Source: Microbacteriaceae bacterium (GTDB lineage: Bacteria > Actinomycetota > Actinomycetes > Actinomycetales > Microbacteriaceae). From it: a stretch of 64,000 bases of DNA. The first letter of the stretch is position 1. The number at the start of each line of letters is the position of its first letter. Where the stretch lies: positions 1-64,000 of the forward strand of contig JANXTR010000038.1 of the NCBI GenBank assembly GCA_025352325.1. The letters are read 5' to 3'. Positions 55,860-63,636 of this stretch are shown here, one piece after another. The translations under genes were made by a program, and so were the position numbers. The notes beneath the pieces are model-generated. The model made no database searches. It worked only from the letters and a program-made list of their open reading frames with translations, and was not told the origin of the DNA.

Positions 55860-55967
55860 ATGGCCTTCGTAATCGTTCTCGCCGCCGCAGCAGCCGCGGC
55901 TATCGCCGGAACCGGCGTCGTCGTCGTGCGCGACGGCTACCGCCGCGTTCCCACCCGTCAGTTCTGA
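55860..55967 (+). CDS. Small membrane protein of 35 residues
   Basis: MAFVIVLAAAAAAAIAGTGV is a membrane helix, followed by the short polar tail VVVRDGYRRVPTRQF. I recall similar small proteins with one helix and an RDGYRRVPTR tail from Microbacteriaceae, of unknown role. The ATG at 55860 is 6 nt after TGTAAT, a plausible -10 for a leaderless transcript. It is divergent from lysR with the inverted repeat between them. Its short length makes the call moderate, but the tail match and promoter support it. Confidence 0.6.
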   Translation: MAFVIVLAAAAAAAIAGTGVVVVRDGYRRVPTRQF

Positions 55968-55986
55968 CTCGTCGAACCGTACGGGC

Positions 55987-56340
55987 TCACCGACCCGCGT
56001 AGATCCGTTCAGGATCCCGCGGGTCGATCCATATCCGGATCTCCCTGCCGGGCTTCCAGCTGCGGGCGGCGGCCGGTCCAAACACGTGGTCGTAGAGCAC
56101 CCGGCGCGGAGCATCCGGCGCCAGCGGGTCCTCGATCTCCAGCTCGACCGCGATGATCTGCGCGCCGTTGAACCGGCGATCGCTCGTCTCCCGGCTCAGC
56201 ACGGTGGCCCGCAGCTCACGGCCGTTCTCGACGAGATCGACGGCATCCTCGACGCGGGCGAGATACTCCCGCTTCTCGTCGGCCGAGCCGGATCCCTCGC
56301 TGCTCGGGCGCGGAGCTCCCGTGGTGATCGACCGCTCCAT
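55987..56340 (-). CDS. Conserved hypothetical protein
   Basis: A 117-residue protein of unknown function. After a polar N-terminus (about 40 residues), a beta-rich part VENGRELRATVLSRETSDRR, FNGAQIIAVELEIED, RVLYDHVFGPAAARSWKPG and IRIWIDPRDPERIYAGR suggests an OB- or SH3-like fold; the closing DPRDPERIYAGR resembles the IDPxDP endings of DUF3592-type proteins, an uncertain match. The ATG at 56340 is 6 nt after TAGTCT (leaderless). It is 10 bp downstream of mrp on the same strand. Confidence 0.7.
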   Translation of the reverse strand: MERSITTGAPRPSSEGSGSADEKREYLARVEDAVDLVENGRELRATVLSRETSDRRFNGAQIIAVELEIEDPLAPDAPRRVLYDHVFGPAAARSWKPGREIRIWIDPRDPERIYAGR

Positions 56341-56349
56341 GGTTCGAGA

Positions 56350-57441
56350 CTACCCGGGGGTGCTGAAGGGCAGGGCCCGTCCGGAGAGCCCCCGTTCACG
56401 TGTCGCCAGGCGGGCGGCGAGCGCGACGATGGCGTCCGCGGCGGGATCCGACGGATCGCTCAGCACGATGGGCGCCCCCCGATCGCCGCCCTCGCGCAGG
56501 GCGATGCTGAGGGGGATGCGCGCCATCACCGGCACCTCGAGCCGACGCGCGAGCTCGTCGCCCCCGCCACTGCCGAACAGTTTCAGCACGGAGCCGTCGG
56601 GCTGGGGCAGCCCCGCCATGTTCTCGACCACGCCGATCACGGTCTGCCCGGTCTGGCGCGCGACGATCCCGCTACGCTCGGCGACCTCCGCAGCGGCCAG
56701 CTGCGGCGTGGTCACCACGAGTACCTCGGCGTGCGGCAGCAGCTGGCCGAGCGAGATCGCCACGTCGCCCGTGCCGGGCGGCAGGTCGAGCAGCAGCACG
56801 TCGAGATCGCCGAAGAACACGTCGGTGAGGAACTGCTGGATCGTGCGGTGGAGCAGCGGTCCACGCCAGCTGACGGCCGCCTGGCCGTCGACGAACATGC
56901 CGATGGAGATGACCTTCACTCCGTGCGCGAGCGGCGGCAGGATCATGTCGCCGAGCTGGGTCGGCTTAGCGCCGGCGATGCCCAGGATGCCGGGGATCGA
57001 GAACCCGAACACGTCGGCATCGACGAGCCCGATGCGCAGCCCTCTCGCCGCGAGGGCGACGGCCAGGTTCGCCGTCAGGGTGGACTTGCCGACCCCGCCC
57101 TTGCCGCTCGAGATCGCGAAGATCTTCGTGAGGGTGTCCGGACCGAACTGCTGAGTCCTCGTGCCGCGCAACCGGGTCGTGAGCGCTTCACGCTCGGCGA
57201 CGGTCATGACGCCGATCGCGAGGTCGACGCGCTCCACCCCGAGCACCGCGGCGGCTGCCGCGCGGACGTCGGCCTCGATGCGGTCGGCGGCCGGACATCC
57301 GACGATCGTCAGGCGCAGGTCAATCGACGCGACCCCGTCGGCCACCGTGGCCGCGCGCACCATGTCGAGCTCCGTGATCGGGCGGCGGATCTCGGGATCC
57401 TGCACCCGGCCGAGCGCGGCGAGCAGGGCCTCGCTGTTCAC
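56350..57441 (-). CDS. Iron-sulfur cluster carrier Mrp/NBP35 family ATPase
   Basis: A 363-residue P-loop protein. The N-terminal DUF59 domain (about 1-90) has IVGCPAADRIEADV, and the ATPase domain starts FAISSGKGGVGKSTLTANLA with LVDADVFGFSIPGILG and LLLDLPPGTGDVAISL. Family members load and transfer iron-sulfur clusters; the CxxC pair that binds the cluster in many of them is missing here, the corresponding region reading GLPQPDGSVLKLFGSGGG, as in other actinobacterial members I recall. It starts at GTG 57441, overlapping the DUF1003 gene upstream by 4 nt (GTGA). Confidence 0.92.
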   Translation of the reverse strand: MNSEALLAALGRVQDPEIRRPITELDMVRAATVADGVASIDLRLTIVGCPAADRIEADVRAAAAAVLGVERVDLAIGVMTVAEREALTTRLRGTRTQQFGPDTLTKIFAISSGKGGVGKSTLTANLAVALAARGLRIGLVDADVFGFSIPGILGIAGAKPTQLGDMILPPLAHGVKVISIGMFVDGQAAVSWRGPLLHRTIQQFLTDVFFGDLDVLLLDLPPGTGDVAISLGQLLPHAEVLVVTTPQLAAAEVAERSGIVARQTGQTVIGVVENMAGLPQPDGSVLKLFGSGGGDELARRLEVPVMARIPLSIALREGGDRGAPIVLSDPSDPAADAIVALAARLATRERGLSGRALPFSTPG

Positions 57442-58040
57442 GGTGCCGAGGTGCTGGCGGGAATGGAGACGGACTTCGCCGCGGCCTTCGTGGAGGTCTT
57501 CCGACGCTTGGCGGGCTTCGCCGGCCTGTCGGAGGCGTCCAGCTCCTCGAGCAGGGCGCGCAGCTCGCCGCGAATGAAGTCCTTCGTCGCGACGTCCTTC
57601 ATGGCCAGCCGCAGCGACACGACCTCGCGCGCCAGATACTCGGTATCGGCCAGGTTGCGCTCGGCACGCTGGCGATCCTGCTCGATCTGCACGCGGTCCC
57701 GGTCGTCTTGTCGATTCTGCGCGAGCAGGATGAGCGGGGCGGCGTATGAGGCCTGCAGCGACAGGATGAGCGTGAGGAGCGTGAAGTTCTGCAGCCGCGG
57801 GTCGAACTGCAACGCGACGGGCACGATCGAGTTCCAGATCAGCCAGACGATCACCAGCAGCGTCAGGCCTAACAGGAACCACGTGGTGCCCATCGCCCGT
57901 GCGAACGACTCCGAGAACCGACCGAAGCGGTCGCCGCTGTTCCCGTTGCCGCCCGTGAACCTCGACGAGAAGTTCGAGCGGAGGCCCTTGGGACGGTCGA
58001 GGCGGGTGTCGCGGCGTGAGGAGCTAGTTGCGCGTGCCAT
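57438..58040 (-). CDS. DUF1003 membrane protein
   Basis: A 200-residue protein of the DUF1003 family. After a basic N-terminus of about 45 residues come two membrane helices (TTWFLLGLTLLVIVWLIWN and FTLLTLILSLQASYAAPLILL) with the family motif RLQNFTLLTLILSLQASYAAP between, then a coiled-coil-like Arg/Asp/Glu helix (QDDRDRVQIEQDRQRAE) and a Lys/Ala/Ser-rich tail. AAGGAGGG precedes the ATG at 58040. It sits between the PRC/CBS gene and mrp with overlaps on both sides, so the three form one operon. Function unknown. Confidence 0.92.
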   Translation of the reverse strand: MARATSSSRRDTRLDRPKGLRSNFSSRFTGGNGNSGDRFGRFSESFARAMGTTWFLLGLTLLVIVWLIWNSIVPVALQFDPRLQNFTLLTLILSLQASYAAPLILLAQNRQDDRDRVQIEQDRQRAERNLADTEYLAREVVSLRLAMKDVATKDFIRGELRALLEELDASDRPAKPAKRRKTSTKAAAKSVSIPASTSAP

Positions 58041-59355
58041 GCGATGCCCTCCTTCTGGTCGGAATGGCTGCGGTCGAAGTGTTTACGGTCTCGGGTTTGG
58101 AGTCGTCGCCGGGTTGATCGGCACTGTTGGAACTTCGCCAGTCGTCGGGCAGCAGATAGTCGAGGACATCGTCAATGGTCACCACCCCGACGAGTCGGTG
58201 GTTCTCATCCACAACCGGCAACTGAACCAGGTTGTAGCTGGCGAGAATGCGCGACACTTCGGCCGCACTCGTGTGCGCGGTCACCGGCTCGAGACTCGGG
58301 TCGAGCAGGGTGCCAAGCCGCTCGTTGGGTGGGTAGCGCAGCATCCGCTGGAAGTGGACGACGCCGAGGAACCTGCCGGTCGGCGGCTCGTACGGCGGCA
58401 GGGTCACGCAGACGGCGGCGCCAAGTGCCGGCGCATGTTCGTGACGACGGATGAGGGCGAGCCCCTCGGCGACGGTCGCGTCGGCCGAGACGATGATCGG
58501 CTCGGTCGTCATCAGTCCGCCTGCGGTGTCGGGGCCGTAGGCGAGAAGGAAGCGCACGTCCTCGGCCTCCTCGGGCTCCATCAGACCGAGTAGGGCCTCG
58601 CCGCGCTCCGCGGACAGCTGCGCGATCAGGTCGGCCGCGTCATCCGGCTGCATCTGGTCCAACACGTCGGCGGCGTGGTCGTCGTCGAGCTGGTTGATGA
58701 TGTCGACCTGGTCCTCTTCGCTCATCTCCTCGAGCGCGTCGGCCAGCCGGCTGTCCGGCAGCTCCCCGGCGACCTCCAGGCGGCGGTCCTCGGGGAGGTC
58801 GAGCAGAGTCGTCGCCAGGTCGGCGGGGAGCAGGTCGGAGTAGGTCGCGATCAGCTGTTCGGCGGACTGCGCTTCGCCGCCGGTCTTCTTCTCGCTGGTC
58901 TGCGTCCAGGCCGCGAAGACGGTCGGCCCCTTGCCGAACGGCGAGCCCCCGGTGCGCGGACGGCGAAGGAACAAGTCGGAGACCGCCCACTCGCCCGGTG
59001 CGGTCTGCTCGATCGCGACATCCTCGATGGTGGCCTCGCCGGACTTGTCCTTGAGCACCACCTTGCGCCCCAGCAGCTCGGCGATCACGCGGACCTCGCC
59101 GCCGCGCTGCTCGAAGCGGCGCAGGTTGATGAGCCCGGTCGTGATGATCTGCCCGGCGCCGATGCTCGTGACGCGACCGATCGAGAGGAACACGCGCCGC
59201 TTGCCCGGGATCTCGACGATCAAACCCACGACGGTGGGCGCTCGCGTGTTGCGGTAGACCACCAGGACGTCGCGGACCTTGCCGACCTTGTCGCCCGCGG
59301 GGTCGAAAACGGAGCACCCGGCCAATCGGGCGACGAAGACTCTCGTGGCACTCAC
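58024..59355 (-). CDS. PRC-barrel/MgtE-N/CBS protein lacking the channel domain
   Basis: A 443-residue soluble protein. An N-terminal PRC-barrel pair (about 10-150: VFDPAGDKVGKVRDVLVVYR, RKVVLKDKSGEATIEDVAIE), an MgtE intracellular N domain (about 190-290: ADLATTLLDLPEDRRLEVAG, DALEEMSEEDQVDIINQLDD) and two CBS domains (about 290-420, ending IDDVLDYLLPDDWR) are clear, but no transmembrane domain follows, unlike MgtE magnesium channels (about 450 residues with five helices). It may regulate a channel or sense Mg2+ or nucleotides. The GTG at 59355 is 6 nt after TACAGT (leaderless). It overlaps the DUF1003 gene by 17 bp. Confidence 0.88.
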   Translation of the reverse strand: MSATRVFVARLAGCSVFDPAGDKVGKVRDVLVVYRNTRAPTVVGLIVEIPGKRRVFLSIGRVTSIGAGQIITTGLINLRRFEQRGGEVRVIAELLGRKVVLKDKSGEATIEDVAIEQTAPGEWAVSDLFLRRPRTGGSPFGKGPTVFAAWTQTSEKKTGGEAQSAEQLIATYSDLLPADLATTLLDLPEDRRLEVAGELPDSRLADALEEMSEEDQVDIINQLDDDHAADVLDQMQPDDAADLIAQLSAERGEALLGLMEPEEAEDVRFLLAYGPDTAGGLMTTEPIIVSADATVAEGLALIRRHEHAPALGAAVCVTLPPYEPPTGRFLGVVHFQRMLRYPPNERLGTLLDPSLEPVTAHTSAAEVSRILASYNLVQLPVVDENHRLVGVVTIDDVLDYLLPDDWRSSNSADQPGDDSKPETVNTSTAAIPTRRRASHGTRN

Positions 59356-59412
59356 ATTGAAACTGTAGTTCCCCCGGGTGCGGTCGAAGGCCGGAACGGT
59401 AGCATGGCGCGC

Positions 59413-59904
59413 GTGACCAACCCCACCCCCGCCTCCCGCCTCGCCGACCTGCAGCGCGTGCCCAAGGGCGACGTCCTCGGCACCTACGACACCTACCTCG
59501 AGGCTCAGGCGATCGTCGACCACCTGGCCAAGGCCGACTTCCCGGTCGCGCAGGTGTCGATCGTCGGCAACGACCTCAAGTCGGTGGAACGCGTGACTCG
59601 CAAGCTGACCTGGAGCCGCGCGGCCCTCGAGGGCACCCTCAGCGGCGCCTGGTTCGGTCTGTTCATCGGCTTGCTGTTCAGCTTCTTCAGCCCCGCCGCG
59701 CTGACCACCGGGCTGTTCGTCGCGGCCATCCTCATCGGCGCCGCGTTCGGCCTGTTCTTCCGCCTGGTCACCTACGCGATCAACCGCCGAAACCGCGACT
59801 TCGATTCGACCAAGCAGGTGCTCGCGTCGAACTACCAGATCCTCCTGGATTCCTCGCTGGTCGCCCGTGCCCAGCAGATTCTCTCCACGCCGCTGCAGCC
59901 GTAG
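59413..59904 (+). CDS. General stress protein with two membrane helices
   Basis: A 163-residue protein. The N-terminal part GDVLGTYDTYLEAQAIVDHL resembles the GSP17M domain of stress proteins, followed by two membrane helices (GAWFGLFIGLLFSFFSPAAL and TTGLFVAAILIGAAFGLFFR). The C-terminal tail is polar. The GTG at 59413 is 7 nt after TAGCAT; an ATG at 59404 overlaps that hexamer and is less likely. It is divergent from the PRC/MgtE-N gene, 57 bp away. Role inferred from the domain only. Confidence 0.82.
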   Translation: MTNPTPASRLADLQRVPKGDVLGTYDTYLEAQAIVDHLAKADFPVAQVSIVGNDLKSVERVTRKLTWSRAALEGTLSGAWFGLFIGLLFSFFSPAALTTGLFVAAILIGAAFGLFFRLVTYAINRRNRDFDSTKQVLASNYQILLDSSLVARAQQILSTPLQP

Positions 59905-59941
59905 CTCCGCCCCACGCTCCACCCCACGGAAGGGCACGGCG

Positions 59942-60943
59942 ATGCTGCCTGTCTCCCCCCTCGGCACGAGCGGAATGTCCGTCACCCGCCTCGGTCTCGG
60001 CTGTGCGGCGCTCGCCGGCGTTTTCACCTCCGTCCGACCGGAAGATGCGGCGGCGACCGTCGCGCAGGCCGCGGCCGACGGCATCCGGTACTTCGATACA
60101 GCCCCGCGCTACGGCGGCGGCCTGAGCGAGCAGCGGCTGGGGGATGCGCTGCAGCACCTCGATCGCCACGAGGTGGTCATCTCCACCAAGGTCGGTCACC
60201 TGCTTACGCCGCTCGCCGAGGGAGAGCTCGGCTGGGACCTGTTCCCGGACTCGCCAACGCGTTCGCACGCCGACTTCTCGCGGGACGGCGTGCTGCGCTC
60301 CCTCGAGGCCTCGCTGCAGCGGCTGCGGACCGATCACGTCGAGGTGCTCTGGATCCACGATCCCGACGAGTACAGCAGCTTCGAGCAGATCATGGACGAG
60401 ACCTACCCGGCCCTCGAGCAGTTGCGCTCGGAGGGCGTCGTGCGCGCGATCGGCGTTGGGATCAACCAGTGGCAGCTGCTCGTCGACTTCGCCGAGGTGG
60501 ACTTCGACGCCTTTCTGCTCGCGGGCCGCTACACGCTGCTCGATAACGACGGTGCCTCGACCGGGCTTTTCCCGATCTGCGAGGAGCGCGGCATCTCGAT
60601 CGTCGTCGGCGGCCCGTACTCCTCCGGTGTGCTGGCGAGCGGGCCGGTCCCGGGGGCGACGTTCGACTACTCGACGGCGTCGGGCGAGGTGCTCGCACGG
60701 GTCGCTGCCATCGCCGCCGTGTGCGAACGCCACGGGGTCGCGCTCCCGGCGGCCGCCCTGCAGTTCTCGGCAGCACATCCGGTCGTCGCCTCGGTCATTC
60801 CCGGATGCCGGGACGCCGACGAGGTGCGCGACGCGGTTGCCTGGTCGTCCGCTGACATCCCCGCCGACCTTTGGCTCGAACTCAAGCAGGAGGGCCTGCT
60901 CGACGCGCACGCCTATACCCCGGGGATGACCGAAAGCTGGTAG
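59942..60943 (+). CDS. Aldo/keto reductase
   Basis: A 333-residue TIM-barrel aldo/keto reductase. YFDTAPRYGGGLSEQRLGDAL carries the Asp and Tyr of the catalytic tetrad, STKVGHLL the Lys, and LWIHDPDEYS the His. PVVASVIPGCRDADEVRDAV is the cofactor-binding segment. The nearest characterised group I recall is L-fucose/D-threo-aldose 1-dehydrogenase and pyridoxal 4-dehydrogenase (AKR15-like). The ATG at 59942 has GGAAGGG upstream and starts the family N-terminus LPVSPLGTSGMSVTRLGLG. Substrate not determined. Confidence 0.9.
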   Translation: MLPVSPLGTSGMSVTRLGLGCAALAGVFTSVRPEDAAATVAQAAADGIRYFDTAPRYGGGLSEQRLGDALQHLDRHEVVISTKVGHLLTPLAEGELGWDLFPDSPTRSHADFSRDGVLRSLEASLQRLRTDHVEVLWIHDPDEYSSFEQIMDETYPALEQLRSEGVVRAIGVGINQWQLLVDFAEVDFDAFLLAGRYTLLDNDGASTGLFPICEERGISIVVGGPYSSGVLASGPVPGATFDYSTASGEVLARVAAIAAVCERHGVALPAAALQFSAAHPVVASVIPGCRDADEVRDAVAWSSADIPADLWLELKQEGLLDAHAYTPGMTESW

Positions 60944-61080
60944 CGCGGCCGATGCGCCGGGGTGCCAGCGGCCCAGGCGTCGGGCGCCCAGGCGTCGAGT
61001 GCCGCCCTTTCTCCTCACCGTGCTGGGATGGGGCGCACGGCGCTCGCGAGAAACGGCGGCGCTCGGCCAGCGGCGCGGAG

Positions 61081-62490
61081 CTAGCCCGCGAGCCACGCCT
61101 CCACATCGTCGGCAGTGCGCGGTATGGCAATCGACAGATTCTCGGCGCCGTCGGCCGTTACGAGGATGTTGTCCTCGATGCGCACCCCGATACCGCGGTA
61201 CTCCTCGGGAACGGTCAGGTCGTCCGGCTGCAAATACAGCCCGGGTTCGATCGTGAACACCATGCCCGGCTCGAGGACGCCGTCGAGGTACAGGTCGCGG
61301 CGGGCCTGCGCGCAGTCATGCACGTCAATGCCGAGATGGTGTGAGGTGCCGTGCACCATGTACCTGCGGTGGTACTGCGCCTCGGGGACCAGCGATTCCT
61401 CGGCGGTCACCGGCAGGAAGCCCCACTCGGCGGTCTTCTCGGCGATGATCCGCATGGCCTCGGCGTGGATCTCGCGGAACCGGATGCCCGGCCGCACGAT
61501 CGCGAATGCCGCATCCGCCGCCTCCCGGACCGCCTCGTAGACCCGGCGCTGCACCTCGGAGTAGGTGCCGCCGATCGGCAGCGTGCGCGTGATGTCGGCC
61601 GTGTAGAGGCTGTCGAGCTCGACACCCGCATCGATCAGGATGAGGTCACCCGGCATGACGGGGCCGTCGTTGGTGGTCCAGTGCAGGATGCAGGCGTGCG
61701 CCCCGCTGGCCGCGATCGTGTCGTACCCGACCTGGTTGCCCTCGGCCCGCGCGCGCCGGTTGAACGTGCCCTCGACGAGTCGCTCCCCGCGGGGATGGGC
61801 GGTGATGGCCGGACGGTCGGCGATCACGTCGTCGAACCCCTGCTTCGTGGCGGCGATGGCGAGGCGCATCTGCGCGATCTCCCAGGCGTCCTTCACGAGG
61901 CGCAGCTCGCTGAGGTCGCGCAGCAGCTCCTCGTCGTCGAGACCGCGGGATGCGCCATCCCTGGCCACGAGCAGCTCGTCGAGCTCGCTGAGAGGCCTCG
62001 TCGCGAGCGCGAGATCGGCGGCGACCTGCGCCAGCGAGGGGCGCGGCCCGAGCCAGAACTCGCCGATCGCGGCGTTGGCGTAGAACTCGTCGGAGTCGCG
62101 TCCCGCGGAGGGCCGGAAGTACAGTGTGGCGTCGTGGCCGTTGGGCGTCGGCTCCATGATGAGGACGCTGTCGGGCACGGCCTCGGCGCCCCATCCGGTG
62201 AGGTGCGCGAAAGAGGAGTGCGGCCGGTACGCGTAGTCGGTGTCGTTGCTGCGTACCTTCGCCGGGCCGGCCGGGATGATCAGACGCTCGCCCGGATGCA
62301 GCGCCGAGATGCGCAGACGACGTGCGGCCGCGAATGCCGCGACCTCGCGCGGCGACGGAAGCGTCTCGGAGCGCTCGGCCCACTGGCTCGAGATGTAGTC
62401 CCTGAACGAGCTCGAGACTGGGGTGGTCGAGCGGTTCGCGTTGGGGTTCGGCGCGGCCTCGGTCGCGGGGGCAGGAGTCGAATCAGCCAT
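61081..62490 (-). CDS. pepP: Xaa-Pro aminopeptidase (aminopeptidase P)
   Basis: A 469-residue M24 metallopeptidase that removes an N-terminal residue before proline. The N-terminal aminopeptidase-P domain spans about 40-180 and the pita-bread catalytic domain 200-460. Metal ligands are the Asp pair in DAGVELDSLYTADITRTLP, His in HGTSHHLGIDVHD, and Glu in TIEPGLYLQ and IRIEDNILVT-like GVRIEDNILVT. An in-frame ATG at 62505 is less likely than 62490, which follows GACAAT by 5 nt. The last residue (EAWLAG) ends 138 bp from the convergent aldo/keto reductase, a gap with no recognisable element. Confidence 0.95.
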   Translation of the reverse strand: MADSTPAPATEAAPNPNANRSTTPVSSSFRDYISSQWAERSETLPSPREVAAFAAARRLRISALHPGERLIIPAGPAKVRSNDTDYAYRPHSSFAHLTGWGAEAVPDSVLIMEPTPNGHDATLYFRPSAGRDSDEFYANAAIGEFWLGPRPSLAQVAADLALATRPLSELDELLVARDGASRGLDDEELLRDLSELRLVKDAWEIAQMRLAIAATKQGFDDVIADRPAITAHPRGERLVEGTFNRRARAEGNQVGYDTIAASGAHACILHWTTNDGPVMPGDLILIDAGVELDSLYTADITRTLPIGGTYSEVQRRVYEAVREAADAAFAIVRPGIRFREIHAEAMRIIAEKTAEWGFLPVTAEESLVPEAQYHRRYMVHGTSHHLGIDVHDCAQARRDLYLDGVLEPGMVFTIEPGLYLQPDDLTVPEEYRGIGVRIEDNILVTADGAENLSIAIPRTADDVEAWLAG

Positions 62491-62546
62491 GGCCCATTGT
62501 CCCACGCGGGTCTGTCAGTGGATCAGCCGTCACCCGGCCGGGCGTG

Positions 62547-63593
62547 TCAGCCCTGCGGACGCAGCTGGGCGACGACCGGGCGGTGGTCGCTGCCCGCGCC
62601 GTCCTCGGTGCCGATGACGCGGAAACCGACGAAGGTCCAGCCGTCGCTCGCCATCACGTGGTCGATCGGCGCCCCGAGCGAGGTCGGCAGCGAGGTCGGC
62701 CAGCTGCCGACCGCCGCGCTGTGGCGGGCGCGTGCGCCGTCGTGGCAGGCGCCGAGGTCGCCCTGACCGTGCTGGGACGCGACGGTCAGGGCGGCGTAGT
62801 GGTCGAGGGTCGAGTTGAAGTCGCCCGCCATGATTGTGCCCGCGCCGCCGCCTGCCGAGCTCGCCGCCGGCCCGCAACGCGCCGCCAGCCAGTCCAGCCC
62901 CCAACGCCAGTTCGACATCTCGCCCTCGACCGGCGCGACCGGATGCGCGGCCACGATCGTCGGACCGGTCCCGTCGCTCGGGACCGCCAGCACGCTCGGC
63001 AGCGTCTTCGTAGATCCCTGGGTGTCGTCGCGTCGGTAGGTGCCGAGCTTCGTGCTGAGCAGCAGCGACGTCGTATGCGCCTTGGCGACCTGGTCGTAGC
63101 TCAGCGTGAGCAGCTGCATCCGGATGCCCGCTGCCGTCATCGTGTCGGCGACCGCCCGCGCTGTGGCCTCGGAGGTCTCAGGCAGGACGACGATGTCGGC
63201 CTTTTGGGTGATCGCCAGCCGAGCGATCTCCGCAGCACCCGGCGCATCGCCGAGGGTGTTCCAGCTCAGCACGGTGAGGTCGTTGGCGGCCTTGGTCTGG
63301 AAGCCGTCGGTGGTCGTTCCCCGGGTCGCGAGCACGGCGCCGCTCACCCCCGCGAAGGCCAGCAGCAGAAGGGCGAGCGTGGCGGCGAGCCGCCGCGTGC
63401 GCCGGGAGACCAGCGCGATCAGCAGTAGGGCCACGACACCGACGCCGGCCACCAGGGCGGCGAGACCGCGCAGCGAGACGATCTGGGCGATCCCGAACTG
63501 CCGCTCCAGGCCGAACAGCTGCGGCCAGGCGGAGACGAGCAGCACCGCGGCGAGAAGGACGACGGTCGCCGCGGCGAGGAGGCGACGGATCAT
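62547..63593 (-). CDS. Membrane-anchored endonuclease/exonuclease/phosphatase family protein
   Basis: A 348-residue protein with three N-terminal membrane helices (about 5-24, 38-62, 70-90) and an extracytoplasmic EEP catalytic domain. Metal and catalytic residues are in LTVLSWNTLGDA (Asn), VLPETSEATA (Glu), AAHPVAPV (His), IMAGDFNSTLDH (Asp, Asn) and GSDHRPVVAQL (Asp, His). Such VanYW-adjacent or stand-alone EEP proteins hydrolyse phosphodiesters in the periplasm-like space; substrate unknown. The ATG at 63593 is about 9 nt after a TAAGCT hexamer. It is divergent from the truncated PHP gene, 43 bp away. Confidence 0.9.
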   Translation of the reverse strand: MIRRLLAAATVVLLAAVLLVSAWPQLFGLERQFGIAQIVSLRGLAALVAGVGVVALLLIALVSRRTRRLAATLALLLLAFAGVSGAVLATRGTTTDGFQTKAANDLTVLSWNTLGDAPGAAEIARLAITQKADIVVLPETSEATARAVADTMTAAGIRMQLLTLSYDQVAKAHTTSLLLSTKLGTYRRDDTQGSTKTLPSVLAVPSDGTGPTIVAAHPVAPVEGEMSNWRWGLDWLAARCGPAASSAGGGAGTIMAGDFNSTLDHYAALTVASQHGQGDLGACHDGARARHSAAVGSWPTSLPTSLGAPIDHVMASDGWTFVGFRVIGTEDGAGSDHRPVVAQLRPQG

Positions 63594-63636
63594 GACCGTT
63601 CGAGCTTAACGGGGTGCGGATGCCTACGATGTAAGG

